Below, piece by piece: positions 1-9,721 of a stretch of 64,000 bases of DNA. Position 1 is the first letter of the stretch, and every line of letters starts with the position of its first letter. The DNA is taken from positions 22,178 through 86,177 of the forward strand of contig NZ_FXTU01000009.1 of assembly GCF_900182735.1 (NCBI RefSeq). Direction: 5' to 3'. The DNA comes from Laceyella tengchongensis (GTDB lineage: Bacteria; Bacillota; Bacilli; Thermoactinomycetales; Thermoactinomycetaceae). The position numbers and the translations under genes are program-made. Below the pieces are notes generated by a model. The model was not told where the DNA came from. It did not search any database and was given only the letters and a program-made list of their open reading frames with translations.

Positions 1-777
1 ATGGATTTCCAAACCGGCCTGCCGCACCTTGCTTACGTAGGCTTGGTCAATTTTGTCGTAGTTTGGCCCCACGCCTACCGCGTACCGTTTGATGTTTTTA
101 ATCTCTTCATCCGTGATTTGCGCCATGCCCGCCGTTTCGTACCAGAGCAATTGAACCAGCGGAATTCGCGAATTGAGCTGATGCACTTTCAACAGGCTTT
201 CCTGACTAAACGACTGGATGATCACCTTGTTCGTACGCCCGCGCCCGTTTATTAGTCCTGTCCGCTTGAGCACACGGAGCAACTCCTCTTCCATTCCTGG
301 ATATACTTCCGGCGCTTTTGTTTCAATATAATACCGTGCGTTGCGGCCAAACCGATGAATCACTTCCTCCAAAGTAGGCACTTTCAATCCAACATAAGCG
401 GGATTAGCCAAGGCGGGGTATTTTTCATTAAACCAAGATCCCGCATCAAGCTTTTTAATTTCCGCCAGCGTCATATCCTTGACCCGGCCGGTGCCGTTGG
501 TAGTGCGGTCCACCGTTTCATCATGCATCGCAATGAGATGGCCGTCCTTGGTCATCTGCAAGTCGATTTCAATATAATCGCCTTTCATTTTCTGGCCTAA
601 GGCATATGCGGGAATCGTATGTTCCGGAGCATACCCAGACGCTCCCCGATGTGCAATGTTTAAGATTGAGGCCGAGAGATTGGGCTTCTTTGTCCCGGCT
701 TGCCCCTCCAAGGGGAGTGCGCCGATCAGGCCCACCGTCAACACTACAATGACACCGCATTTCAGCCACCGTTTCAC
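1..777 (-). CDS. glpQ: Glycerophosphodiester phosphodiesterase (C-terminus beyond window)
   Basis: Secreted or surface GDPD that would hydrolyse glycerophosphodiesters to glycerol-3-phosphate and an alcohol. Seen: a hydrophobic N-terminal signal segment, then the GDPD hallmarks AHRGASGYAPEHT, a metal-binding ExD (YIEIDLQMTKDG) and MHDETVDRTTNGTG, with the conserved YYIETKAP later. The reading frame is open to base 1, so only about 259 residues are present. An ATG at 784-786 abuts the AAAAGGAG sequence, leaving no spacer, so the GTG at 775-777 (9-nt spacer) is preferred. It stands alone on the minus strand. Family assignment is firm; substrate is inferred. Confidence 0.92.
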   Translation of the reverse strand, partial: MKRWLKCGVIVVLTVGLIGALPLEGQAGTKKPNLSASILNIAHRGASGYAPEHTIPAYALGQKMKGDYIEIDLQMTKDGHLIAMHDETVDRTTNGTGRVKDMTLAEIKKLDAGSWFNEKYPALANPAYVGLKVPTLEEVIHRFGRNARYYIETKAPEVYPGMEEELLRVLKRTGLINGRGRTNKVIIQSFSQESLLKVHQLNSRIPLVQLLWYETAGMAQITDEEIKNIKRYAVGVGPNYDKIDQAYVSKVRQAGLEIH

Positions 778-1011
778 TTTGCTCATCTCCTTTTCGCATC
801 CCGGGAAAACTCCCGTTCTCTCTTCCCATTGTCCATCATCCTGGCTTGCATCAGGAAAACTGCCTATATGATTTTTGTAAACATTTCATAGAAAAAGACC
901 GAATATTTAGATTTATGCACCTACACCAATCGGTCAACCAAGGAAACGCTGTTGATTGGTAATAATTCTCGGGTTAATCGCTTAGTATCAGGAGATACTT
1001 ATATTAAACAT

Positions 1012-1061
1012 GCGATGATGGGAGGACCCTAAGACATGGAGATGCCCCCTTCATCATCCGC
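1012..1061 (+). promoter_or_regulatory. Hairpin in the leader of the cold-shock gene
   Basis: The arm GCGATGATGGGAGG pairs, with a bulge, with CCCCCTTCATCATCCGC just upstream of the csp ribosome-binding site. Cold-shock mRNAs commonly carry long structured leaders, so a temperature-responsive role is plausible but not shown. Confidence 0.35.
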
Positions 1062-1088
1062 AGGATTGTTTTTGGGAGGGTTATTCAT

Positions 1089-1298
1089 ATGGGTAAAACA
1101 ACTGGCACAGTAAAATGGTTTAATGCTGACAAGGGGTATGGGTTCATCGAGGTTCCCGGAAATGATGATGTTTTCGTGCATTATTCCGCAATCGAGGGAG
1201 AAGGGTTCAAAACCTTAGATGAAGGTCAACGCGTCAGCTTCGACATCGTCGAAAACGACCAAGGACGGATGCAAGCTGCCAACGTAGAAAAATTATAA
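1089..1298 (+). CDS. cspB: Cold-shock protein (CspA/CspB family)
   Basis: A 69-residue single-stranded nucleic-acid-binding protein that acts as an RNA chaperone. Both RNA-binding motifs are visible: KWFNADKGYGFIEV (RNP1, residues 8-21) and DDVFVHYSAI (RNP2, residues 26-35). The length is the family norm. The start has a GGGAGG ribosome-binding site about 8 nt upstream. It is monocistronic, with a structured leader and a hairpin terminator after the stop. The symbol is generic; which csp paralogue it is cannot be told from the window. Confidence 0.95.
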   Translation: MGKTTGTVKWFNADKGYGFIEVPGNDDVFVHYSAIEGEGFKTLDEGQRVSFDIVENDQGRMQAANVEKL

Positions 1299-1324
1299 AA
1301 ATTCCCCCTTCGCATCCATGGTTC

Positions 1325-1354
1325 AAAGCTGTTGGCGCTTTAGCTAACAGCTTT
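1325..1354 (+). terminator. Terminator after csp
   Basis: AAAGCTGTT...AACAGCTTTT forms a stem whose 3' arm ends in T residues, between the csp stop and the convergent cdnL stop. Confidence 0.75.
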
Positions 1355-1369
1355 TCCCATCAGCCTTGA

Positions 1370-1849
1370 TCAACAGCTGACCATCTGTTCCAACAACGCA
1401 TTGGCTTCATCTTCCGTGATCCCTTTCACCAACATCATCTCGCTGATGAAGATTTGCCTTGCTTGATCCAACACTGCTTTTTCACCGCGGCTCAATGTTT
1501 TGGTCAGGCTACGGGAAGCCAATTCGCAAATCACTTCCACCCCGTCATGGATATTGCCTGTTTTGATTTTATCCAAGAACACGCGGTGCCGATGATTCCA
1601 CTGGGTCGATGGGTCGGGGTCCGTTTTTGCCGCATTGCGCAAAATATCATCCAGTTCGCATGCATCGACAACGGCTCGGATTCCCAAGTCTTCTGCTTTC
1701 TCCACCGGAATCATCACTTGCATGCTTCCTGTCGTGATCTTGAGCACGTAGTAATTTTGCTTCACACCCAAAATCTCCTTCTCTTCAATTGCTTCAATAA
1801 CACCTGCGCCATGCATCGGATACATGATTTTGTCACCAACCTGAAACAA
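1370..1849 (-). CDS. cdnL: CarD/CdnL-type RNA polymerase-binding regulator
   Basis: A 159-residue CarD/CdnL-family protein that binds the RNA polymerase beta subunit and stabilises open complexes. The N-terminal RID (Tudor-like) domain reads FQVGDKIMYPMHGAGVIEAIEEKEILG, and a helical DNA-binding C-terminus follows. The frame continues upstream to an ATG at 1903, but the family starts at this FQxGD segment. A TTG at 1847-1849 has GGGGG 8 nt upstream, so the TTG start is chosen. It converges with csp. Confidence 0.9.
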   Translation of the reverse strand: MFQVGDKIMYPMHGAGVIEAIEEKEILGVKQNYYVLKITTGSMQVMIPVEKAEDLGIRAVVDACELDDILRNAAKTDPDPSTQWNHRHRVFLDKIKTGNIHDGVEVICELASRSLTKTLSRGEKAVLDQARQIFISEMMLVKGITEDEANALLEQMVSC

Positions 1850-2117
1850 TGCAACCACCCCCAATTCAACGCTATGATTAATCATAGCACATCTGAGGTT
1901 CATTTACAAATAAATATAATATTTTACTACGATGATTAGTTTCAAGTCAATAAGATGTGCCCGTTTGTTTGTTAATCGTCATTTAACAAAAGAACCGCTC
2001 TTGCCTGACCGCTCAATAAGATAACGATATTGTTAAACATAAGGAACAGGATTGGAATAGCAGTGCAATTATGCTACCATGTGATGGCGTAGAGACCATC
2101 TGAAGGAGCTTGTTCGC

Positions 2118-2708
2118 ATGGACAATCACTCGAGAAAGCGCAGTCATTTGCTGTCGCCCCATCGCAAACCCATCAAGCACACCCTTTTGGAAAGCCATTA
2201 CATAGAGAAACAAAAGGAAGACCCCGCCATAAAAAGGCAGAATCCTCGTATAACTCAGTTTGTTTTGGTAGCAGTCTGTTCCTTATCCCTCATCGGCACC
2301 GTTTGCTGGATCATGTTTCCCAAGGACAAACGGACTTCCGCCACTGCTTACCAACCGTCACCCTCTCCAACAGGGATGTTCACCTCTCGGAGCAAACCGA
2401 ACATCTTAATAGAGCTTGACGAACAGCAATCATCCAAACCACATACGTTAGTAGCCATTGCTGGCAATGTCAACAACCAGCCTCAACCGAAGCAACAGGC
2501 GACAACGGCGGCCATCCCCCTTCCCTCTGCGGACAATACACCGGAACCGCCCTCGTCATCCACAACACCTGACACACCGGCGGAACCGCCCAAACCACAG
2601 GAACCAACCACGCCGACCACGCCCCAGCCAGATGATCCTCCACCTGCCGGAGACACTTCCCCTGCTTGCCGTCCTTCTATTTGGAATTTGTTCTGGTGCG
2701 GAGACTGA
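2118..2708 (+). CDS. Single-pass membrane protein with Pro/Thr-rich extracellular tail
   Basis: Unrecognised 196-residue protein. It has a basic N-terminus of about 45 residues, one transmembrane segment (about residues 46-66, FVLVAVCSLSLIGTVCWIMF) and a long low-complexity tail rich in Pro, Thr and Ser, ending in CRPSIWNLFWCGD with two cysteines. The topology suggests N-in with an exported wall-spanning tail. A GAAGGAG site precedes the ATG. It converges on the amidase lipoprotein gene. No enzymatic domain is seen. Confidence 0.65.
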   Translation: MDNHSRKRSHLLSPHRKPIKHTLLESHYIEKQKEDPAIKRQNPRITQFVLVAVCSLSLIGTVCWIMFPKDKRTSATAYQPSPSPTGMFTSRSKPNILIELDEQQSSKPHTLVAIAGNVNNQPQPKQQATTAAIPLPSADNTPEPPSSSTTPDTPAEPPKPQEPTTPTTPQPDDPPPAGDTSPACRPSIWNLFWCGD

Positions 2709-2727
2709 CACACATCACAACCTAAAA

Positions 2728-2758
2728 ACGATCGGCCCTGTTAATCAGGACCGATCGT
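2728..2758 (-). terminator. Terminator after the amidase lipoprotein
   Basis: ACGATCGG-CCTG/CAGG-CCGATCGT hairpin followed on the minus strand by a run of T. It lies between two convergent genes and may act in both directions. Confidence 0.7.
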
Positions 2759-2809
2759 CATATGGTTGAACATCTATGTTAAGACAGTCTTGCAACATCA
2801 ATGTTGTCA

Positions 2810-4045
2810 TTATTTCAAATTAGCTGTGCTCATTTTCCATGCATATACATCATACCCGGCTCTCAGCCAAGGAGACAGAGGGGCATCTTTTTTATCGCTG
2901 GTATGCTGGGTGACATAGACTTCCCACATTCCGACTTTGGTGACAATGGCCGAATGCTCGATGTCGCCGTCATGGTCAAAGTCGACATTGACCACATCCC
3001 CCACCGACAGGTCTTTCCAGCTCTTCACCTCTTGTGCTCTCTCCTTGAAGTGTTTGTAGAAACTGTTGGCTACTCCCCAAGCGTATGAAGGTTTTGTATC
3101 GCTGTAATACCAATAGGTGCCGTTTCTTCTCTCCTCAATGCCGCCTGCTTTGATCGCTTGTGACACAAAATTGGTGCAATCTGCCCAACAATTATAACAG
3201 CCGCCGCTCACCCGGGAATAATAATTGTATTGTTCATTGTTACGCTTGTTCCACCATTGGTAAGCATAATCCCTAGCCTTGATAGGATCGTACTGGTTAC
3301 CGGGCTTGGGTTGTTGTGGCACTGGCTGATTAGGTTGCCCTGGTTTAGGCTCCTGCGGCACCGGATTGCCAGGTTGTTCTTCTTTGGGTTTTTGTGGCCC
3401 CGGATTTTCTAGGCCACCTTGTCCCGGCTTGACTTGCGGTGGAGGCCCTTGCAACTTTTGTCCCGGCTTGATAGGGGTCACAGCGTCCAACAGCGCCTTG
3501 TCCTCTTCGGTCAACGACACACCCATGTTAACCTTTTCCTTCATTTGCTTAATGATTTCATTCTTTTTGCTATTCTCATAGGCGTCCACTTTTTTAGCAT
3601 AGTCGATCACCGCTTTCGCTTCGTCCGGGGTGAGAGACTGGATGTTCGTGGCTGCCGCAACGACCATCTCACGGAACTTGCTGTTGTTCACATCCGGTTT
3701 CACATTGACTTTATGCTGTTTAGCCACACGGTCGATGGCTGCCAACGCTTTTTGCTCAGCCGACGGCTTTTGTTTGATCGATTTCTGGTAATAGTTCACT
3801 TTCGCCAAATGTTTTAGGTCTTCCATGTTTGGTTTGGTCTTTTGGCTCACTGGTGGGCTTTTCTTGGCCACCTCTTGCGACGCTGTTTCTACTACATCTA
3901 CTGGGCTCAACTCGGATTCATTCGACTGGGTGGTTTTGGCCACTGGCTGTTTTTTGGTCTCCTGGCCCTGCTGCACATCAGTCGATGAGCATCCGTTGGC
4001 TATCAAAGCAAGAATCATCATGGAAGAAATCATGATTCTGTTCAC
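2810..4045 (-). CDS. Lipoprotein with C-terminal Amidase_6-type domain
   Basis: A 411-residue predicted lipoprotein. The GTG start has AAGGAAGGG upstream, and the signal peptide ends in a lipobox (LIANGCSS, Cys at about residue 19). A charged helical region spans about residues 50-200. Next comes a Pro/Gln/Gly-rich linker of repeated PQKPKEEQPGNPVPQ-like units. The C-terminal domain (about residues 255-405) has the Amidase_6 pattern: Y-x-WW.. NYNYY, a cysteine in DCTNFVSQA, and a His in DIEHSAIV. This suggests a Cys-His hydrolase acting on the cell wall. Domain assignment is by motif; substrate is unknown. Confidence 0.8.
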   Translation of the reverse strand: MNRIMISSMMILALIANGCSSTDVQQGQETKKQPVAKTTQSNESELSPVDVVETASQEVAKKSPPVSQKTKPNMEDLKHLAKVNYYQKSIKQKPSAEQKALAAIDRVAKQHKVNVKPDVNNSKFREMVVAAATNIQSLTPDEAKAVIDYAKKVDAYENSKKNEIIKQMKEKVNMGVSLTEEDKALLDAVTPIKPGQKLQGPPPQVKPGQGGLENPGPQKPKEEQPGNPVPQEPKPGQPNQPVPQQPKPGNQYDPIKARDYAYQWWNKRNNEQYNYYSRVSGGCYNCWADCTNFVSQAIKAGGIEERRNGTYWYYSDTKPSYAWGVANSFYKHFKERAQEVKSWKDLSVGDVVNVDFDHDGDIEHSAIVTKVGMWEVYVTQHTSDKKDAPLSPWLRAGYDVYAWKMSTANLK

Positions 4046-4669
4046 GGTGTTCCCTTCCTTCTAAGGTGTGATGAAATCATAACTTTAGAATATGATATGT
4101 TTCGCTATGATAGGGAGTCGTTTTCAAAATTGTTTTCGAATGTTTTTGTTTTTTTAGAAAAATATTTAAGAAATAGATATTGACAAACCGATTTCTCCAA
4201 GATGAGAAACTGTGGAGGTGGCGCCCCTTCGGCCCCCTACCCGAAAGCTTCCTTTCAAAAGTGTAAGATGACTGTAATATTAAACAATGGTTCTCCTGCT
4301 CTGTTCATGCTAATCTAAAATACGAAAGAAATAAAATCCTTTTTATAAAGCAAGCTTACCGAAACAACCCTCTTTCGGCAAGGTGGTATTTTTGTAAAAT
4401 ACAACAAAATGGGTAAATTTATAATTTGGACGGTTTGATTTGGTCTGATTGGTGGTATGAGAGTTTATACCTTTTGCCGTTATCCGCCGGTTTGGTCCAC
4501 CCCACCGCAACTCAATCCACGGTGATACCCTCCCGCCGGTAGCAAAGCCCTTTTCCAACATAAAACATTTCCCTCCCAACAACGCAAATGGGCCGTGTGA
4601 CCGTTTGCGCACATAACCTGCTTAATCTTAAAGAGGCTACTGGCCGTTCAACATAAAGGAGAGAATGAT
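4046..4669. other. Intergenic region between lipoprotein and RND pump
   Basis: This 620-bp stretch is AT-rich at the left. It must hold the divergent promoters of the lipoprotein and the efflux pump. Short inverted repeats such as CCGAAA...TTTCGG near 4359-4377 are visible, but no convincing riboswitch, operator or conserved small gene. The minus-strand frame at 4343-4612 lacks a ribosome-binding site and recognisable sequence and is not called. Confidence 0.4.
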
Positions 4670-7600
4670 GTGCGTATTGTGGATGGACTGACCCAGTTTT
4701 CGTTACGCAACGCAGCCATGGTTTTTTTGCTGGTTGTTCTCATCACCGCCGGCGGCGTCTACACTGCGACCCAATTGAAAATGGAATCGATGCCCGACAT
4801 TGACATCCCGGTCATCGCTGCTGTCACCGGCTATCCCGGCGCATCCCCACAAGAAGTGGACGAAAAGGTGACCAAGCCGATTGAGCAAGCTTTGCAGGAA
4901 CTGGAAGGTGTCAAAAAAGTCACTTCTATGTCTTCTGACAGCGTGTCCATGGTTGCAGTCGAATACGGTTTTAACACCGATTTGAATCAAGCCAAACAAG
5001 AGATGCAGAACGCCATCGAACAGACGCGCCTGCCCAAAGAAACGACCCCAACCAGCTTCAATCGCTTCGGCTTTAACTCCAAACCGTTCATGATCTTGAG
5101 CGTCACCAGCAAGACCCAATCCATCACCGAATTGGAACAATGGGTCAAACAAACCATGACACCGGCCCTCAAAAGCATTAAAGAGGTTGGTAAAGCGGAA
5201 ATCCAAGGGCAAAGCTCCAAAGCGGTCTACGTCCGCTTAAAGCAAGACCAGCTCAAAAAGTACAACTTGTCCGTGCAACAAGTGCAACAAGCATTGCAAG
5301 GAAACAACGTGACCATTCCCGTCGGCGATGTGCATGCGGAAGACGTCATCCGCCCTGTGCAAATCGACCAGAAAATCACTTCCGTGGAACAATTGAAAAA
5401 CCTGCGCATCCCTCTATATCCCAACCCGCAGGAAAATCTCCAGAAATCAATGAAACAAATCGATCAGGGGTTTCAGGGATTGGGGCAATCGGTCGGACAA
5501 TTGGGCCAAGGATTAGGGCAAGTGGGCCAAGGCCTTGGAATGCTTCAAGCGCAAATGCAACTGATGCAAGCCGCCCAACAGTTGCAAGCCAAATTATTGG
5601 CTGATCAACTGGCGTTAAACGCCGCCCAGCTCTGGCTTAAACAACATCCTGAAGACGAGAAGGCAAAAGCTACCGTCGCCACATTGAAGCCAAAAGTAGA
5701 CGCGGAGACCAAAACGCTGAAAAAAATGAACGACAAGCTGAAGCAACTACAAAACCGCATGCCGAAACCCGAACAGAACGCGGGCAAACTTCAGCCGGGC
5801 AAAGGACAGGCCACTCCTGCTCAGACGGCCGTTCCTTCCCAATCACAAAGTCTCAAAACCATCAAACTTTCACAAATCGCCAGCGTGACGGAATCGATTG
5901 AAGATGCACCGCTGATCACGCGTGTCAACGGAAAACCCTCCGTCAACATCGAACTGCTTAAAAACCCTGATGGGAACATCGTCGATGCGGCTAACAAGGT
6001 GAAAGAAAAAACAGCCTCTCTCATGAAGCAACACCCCGGCTTGGCGATCTCCGTCTTACTCGACCAATCGGCGATGGTCAAGCTTTCAATTCACACCATT
6101 ATTCGCGAGGGTCTCTTGGGAGCCTTGTTCGCCATGCTTGTGATTTTGCTGTTTCTACGCAACCTGCGTACTGTGGTGATCTCCATCGTCTCCATTCCGC
6201 TGTCCGTTATGGCGACATTGATTTTCCTGGATCAAGCGGATCTCACCCTAAACGTGATGACTCTGGGGGGACTCGCTGTCGCCATCGGCAGGATCGTGGA
6301 TGATAGCCTGGTCGTCATCGAAAACATTCACCGCCATCTATTGCGGTCAAATGAAGAAACAGTCTCTCTCATCCAAACGGCAACCAAAGAAGTGGCCTCA
6401 GCCATCACCTCGTCGACATTCACCACTGTCGTCGTCTTTATTCCGCTGGGGTTCATCGACGGCGTGGTCGGCAAGCTGTTCACCCCCTTCGCTTTGACCA
6501 TTGTCTTCTCTCTCTTGTGTTCGTTGGTGGTTTCCATCACGGTTGTGCCGCTGATGGCCAAATATCTGCTCAAAGGGGAGAAGCGATCGCGCCGACGCCG
6601 AAAAAAAAGCCAAGTGGTGCTGTTTTACCAAGCGAGCCTGGATTGGGCCTTCCAGCATAAAGCCGTCATCCTCATCTCCGCTGCTGCTTTGCTTGCGGCC
6701 AGCTTGTGCTTGATCCCCGTTGTGGGCACCAGCTTCATTCCGGCAGATCAAAACCGAACCTTGCAAGTGACGCTGACATTGCCTCCTGGCACATCCCTGT
6801 CCGCGACCAACCAGAAGGCCAAAGAGATTGAAAGCCAGCTAAAGTCTCATTCCGAAGTACAAGTGGTGTCAGCTTCGATTGGCAATCTAAACAGTCCGAT
6901 GGCGGGAGATACCAATCACATCTCCCTGCTCGTCAGCCTTCGCCCTGACACAGACACAAACGCTATGGTCGAACGCATCCGGCAAGGGCTCCAGCGGCAC
7001 AAAGGAAATGCCGAGCTTCAAGTGCTAGAACTTAAAAGCCTTGGCCCCTCCACCAATCAGATCACCAGTGTGGTGAAGGGGGAGCGGATCTCTGACATCC
7101 AAGCCGTGGCAGCTGAATTAACCCAGCGTATGAAACAGATGAAAGGGTTAACCAATGTTTCCAACAATCTGAGCGAACAAAAAAAATTGTTGAACGTGGA
7201 TATCGACCAACAAAAGGCTTCCAGCGAGGGCTTGACCGCCAGTCAAGTAGCGATGTCTGTGCGCGCCTTGCTAAAAGCGGACAAAGTGAACGAAATCACA
7301 CAAGGCAACCAGTCGTTGGAGATTCGGTTGGGCTTAGAAAAACCACAAATCAATCTCGTGCAGAAGTTGAAAGATCTACAACTGTTGAGCCCATCCGGCA
7401 GAATGGTTAAGCTCGGTTCCATCGCCACGGTCAAAGAAATCAATGGGCCTCTCAAAATCCAAAAAGAAAACGGCCAACAGTTCGCCACCATCTCTGGGGA
7501 CGCCATCACGCAAGACACTGGTGCCCTCTCCGCAGAGTTGCGCAACATCATCAGCGGAATGAAATTGCCGCCCGGAGTGGAAGTAACCATCGGCGGCGAC

Positions 7601-8188
7601 GCCCAGCAAATGAGTGATAGTTTCCAACAGATCGGCATCGCCATCGCTGGCGCAACCCTCCTTGTTTATTTGGTCATGCTGGCCACCTTTAAGGAAGCGA
7701 CAACCCCGTTCACTATCCTTTTCTCCCTTCCGTTCGCGGTGATCGGCGGGCTGGTCGGCTTATGGATCGCCGGTTTGCCCATCAGTGTCGCCGCTCTGAT
7801 CGGTGCCTTGATGCTAATCGGGATTGTCGTTACCAATGCCATCGTGTTGCTTGATCGGGTTCATCAACAGATGGCAGACGGCTTGGAGCTGGAAGACGCG
7901 TTGCTGGAAGCCGCAGGCACTCGCTTGCGCCCAATCATGATGACGGCTTGCGCCACCGTATTTGCCTTGATTCCGGCCGGATTGGGGATTGGCGAAGGAA
8001 ATGCGATCACCCAAGGCTTGTCCGTTGTGGTCATTGGAGGGCTGATTTCCTCCACTCTGCTCACGCTGTACATCGTCCCTATCATGTACCTGCTGCTTTC
8101 AAAGATCGGACGGCGCAACCTAGCCAAGCAAAACCCATCGCAAAACTCAAGCCTGCCGAGTGCGCAGCCGATGAACACAACCTCATAA
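4670..8188 (+). CDS. RND-family efflux transporter (AcrB/SwrC-like) with large insertion
   Basis: Proton-driven exporter of the hydrophobe/amphiphile RND family, 1172 residues. Seen: an N-terminal TM helix, the porter motif VTGYPGASPQEVDEKVTKPIEQ, TM clusters around residues 470-650 and 985-1140, and the TM4 signature GGLAVAIGRIVDDSLVVIENI with its Asp pair. Gram-positive relatives such as SwrC run about 1,050 residues. Here roughly 140 extra residues (about 250-395) rich in Gln and Gly plus a coiled-coil stretch interrupt the first porter loop. Start is GTG at 4670, with AAAGGAG 8 nt upstream. No adaptor or outer-membrane partner is adjacent, as expected in a Gram-positive. Confidence 0.93.
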   Translation: MRIVDGLTQFSLRNAAMVFLLVVLITAGGVYTATQLKMESMPDIDIPVIAAVTGYPGASPQEVDEKVTKPIEQALQELEGVKKVTSMSSDSVSMVAVEYGFNTDLNQAKQEMQNAIEQTRLPKETTPTSFNRFGFNSKPFMILSVTSKTQSITELEQWVKQTMTPALKSIKEVGKAEIQGQSSKAVYVRLKQDQLKKYNLSVQQVQQALQGNNVTIPVGDVHAEDVIRPVQIDQKITSVEQLKNLRIPLYPNPQENLQKSMKQIDQGFQGLGQSVGQLGQGLGQVGQGLGMLQAQMQLMQAAQQLQAKLLADQLALNAAQLWLKQHPEDEKAKATVATLKPKVDAETKTLKKMNDKLKQLQNRMPKPEQNAGKLQPGKGQATPAQTAVPSQSQSLKTIKLSQIASVTESIEDAPLITRVNGKPSVNIELLKNPDGNIVDAANKVKEKTASLMKQHPGLAISVLLDQSAMVKLSIHTIIREGLLGALFAMLVILLFLRNLRTVVISIVSIPLSVMATLIFLDQADLTLNVMTLGGLAVAIGRIVDDSLVVIENIHRHLLRSNEETVSLIQTATKEVASAITSSTFTTVVVFIPLGFIDGVVGKLFTPFALTIVFSLLCSLVVSITVVPLMAKYLLKGEKRSRRRRKKSQVVLFYQASLDWAFQHKAVILISAAALLAASLCLIPVVGTSFIPADQNRTLQVTLTLPPGTSLSATNQKAKEIESQLKSHSEVQVVSASIGNLNSPMAGDTNHISLLVSLRPDTDTNAMVERIRQGLQRHKGNAELQVLELKSLGPSTNQITSVVKGERISDIQAVAAELTQRMKQMKGLTNVSNNLSEQKKLLNVDIDQQKASSEGLTASQVAMSVRALLKADKVNEITQGNQSLEIRLGLEKPQINLVQKLKDLQLLSPSGRMVKLGSIATVKEINGPLKIQKENGQQFATISGDAITQDTGALSAELRNIISGMKLPPGVEVTIGGDAQQMSDSFQQIGIAIAGATLLVYLVMLATFKEATTPFTILFSLPFAVIGGLVGLWIAGLPISVAALIGALMLIGIVVTNAIVLLDRVHQQMADGLELEDALLEAAGTRLRPIMMTACATVFALIPAGLGIGEGNAITQGLSVVVIGGLISSTLLTLYIVPIMYLLLSKIGRRNLAKQNPSQNSSLPSAQPMNTTS

Positions 8189-8215
8189 TGTGCAGGCAGA
8201 TCAAAACTGCAAAGC

Positions 8216-8250
8216 AAAAGGAGCTTCCGACAACGGACAGCTCCTTTTTT
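8216..8250 (+). terminator. Terminator after RND pump
   Basis: AAAAGGAGCT...AGCTCC followed by a T6 run. Confidence 0.85.
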
Positions 8251-8430
8251 CATGCAAGCTGACACATATGAAAGAAAACATCTTTCTACGATGAGTGCTA
8301 CTGGAGGAGAACCGGTCACCTGCCATTTCTTTTATTAATCAAGCCTCTCGCGGGTGAGCCGTCCAATACCCCTTTTCATCTTGTTCATATAATGATCTGA
8401 GTGCTGAAATCAAGACAAGGGAGTGAGACG

Positions 8431-8949
8431 ATGGGTCTTTTATTTCGCAACAGCACCAACTCAACCGTGTATGTGGCCTACGCCTATCAAAATTCAGACT
8501 GCCGGCCTATCACCTATGCGAAGATTGGCTGGTTTCGATTGGACCCGGGACAACTCAGAGAAGTGTGGAGCGGATTCGCCGGGGGCCGCACCTTCTTTTA
8601 CTACGCTGAGAGTGACAGACTGGTGTGGACTGGTCCATACTTCACCCAAGTCCCCTTTCAAGCTTTCCATTGGTGTTGGAACGTAGGGTGCACCACCTGC
8701 AGAAATGTAGGGATGAACCGGGTCGATGTCGGCAATTTTGTCTTCAACCACACAGTAAACCTGATCGGAATCGGCAGTAGCCAACGTAAATCATCGGAAA
8801 ATGTAACGATCGCCTTGCCCACAAACCCAACAAACAAAAAGCCCGTACCGCGGCAAATGCCCACAACCATGCCCAAGAAACTGAGAAAGGGTTGCCCAGT
8901 ATTAAAAAACCGCGTCAATTTTCCGCTGAAGGTCCGCAGACAAACCTGA
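8431..8949 (+). CDS. DUF1036-type protein
   Basis: A 172-residue protein whose first 120 residues match the DUF1036 pattern: FRNSTNSTVYVAYAYQN, a GWFRLDPGQ turn, FFYYAESDRLVWTGP and late Cys residues. The basic C-terminal 50 residues are unrelated and low in complexity. The frame opens upstream at 8401, but the ATG at 8431 has AAGGGAGTG 7 nt upstream and begins at the conserved segment. Function unknown; no signal peptide is evident. Confidence 0.75.
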   Translation: MGLLFRNSTNSTVYVAYAYQNSDCRPITYAKIGWFRLDPGQLREVWSGFAGGRTFFYYAESDRLVWTGPYFTQVPFQAFHWCWNVGCTTCRNVGMNRVDVGNFVFNHTVNLIGIGSSQRKSSENVTIALPTNPTNKKPVPRQMPTTMPKKLRKGCPVLKNRVNFPLKVRRQT

Positions 8950-8970
8950 TGTCGGATCAGAATGATTGCA

Positions 8971-9003
8971 AAAAAAGGGTTCCGCAGTCGCGGAACCCTT
9001 TTT
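8971..9003 (+). terminator. Terminator, GGGTTCCGC family
   Basis: AAAAAGGGTTCCGC/GCGGAACCCTTTTT. Near-identical hairpins recur at 9722, 16268 and 21564. Confidence 0.85.
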
Positions 9004-9224
9004 ACATCGTTCCATTCATCCAACACATCACGCCCCCCACTCCCCAAGGGCATTTCTTATCACATAAAACAGCCATTCAAACAGCTACTATCAAATAAAA
9101 ATAAAAGCGCTATAAAGATTGCGACATGCGCTTCTTACTGCGCTTTTTGGAGATAAAACATCTTATGCTAACAATCATGTACACAGGAGATAACGGCTGT
9201 GAATCACGTGAAAATGCCGCATTC

Positions 9225-9623
9225 CTATTTTTCCAGCACTCGGAACGCTTCTCTCACCTTTCTCGCGAAATCGAGCGGGCGATCAACCGATTCCCAATGG
9301 ATATACATCAAGCGCGGATCGTCAAATAACCAATGGTTGTGCACTGCTGTCACGATGAGGCCCCGCTTGCGCAGCTCGGTAATGAACGGGTTGATCTCTC
9401 TCTGCAAGATAACCGTCTCCCCCAAGTTTAGCGCCCTTCCTCTACTGTCCAGCCCTTCAAAGGAAAAGAGCGCCGCAATGGCCAATGGGGAACGCGTCCG
9501 ACGCCCCAAAATCGTGGGTGACAGATTGCGCAAACGGGTGACCACGCAAACCCCGTTTACAATCTCCCCCGTCCCTCCCAGAATTTTAGCAAACCGATCA
9601 CATAACGTTTTACTGCGTGCCAT
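9225..9623 (-). CDS. DUF1259-domain protein
   Basis: A 132-residue protein resembling the DUF1259 (LppY/LpqO) domain. Typical features: early ILGGTGEIVNGVCVVTRLR, the LNLGETVILQREINPFITELRKRGLIVTAVHNHWL core, and HWESVDRPLDFARKVREA at the end. The His-rich VHNHWL segment is conserved in the family, but function is unknown. The upstream frame extends to 9641; the ATG at 9623 has a perfect AAAGGAGG site and is chosen. It stands alone at the right edge of the backbone, just before the accessory block. Confidence 0.75.
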   Translation of the reverse strand: MARSKTLCDRFAKILGGTGEIVNGVCVVTRLRNLSPTILGRRTRSPLAIAALFSFEGLDSRGRALNLGETVILQREINPFITELRKRGLIVTAVHNHWLFDDPRLMYIHWESVDRPLDFARKVREAFRVLEK

Positions 9624-9721
9624 AACGATTCCTCCTTTCAATCTAAATCCATCTCACTGTATGCCAGCGAAAACCAGGAGGAAACGGCAAGAAACCAAAC
9701 GTCACCCGATTTCGGTAAAAT

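Noticed and set aside
4343..4612. 89-codon minus frame upstream of the RND pump
   Set aside because: No ribosome-binding site, no recognisable pattern, and it occupies the likely promoter region of the pump.
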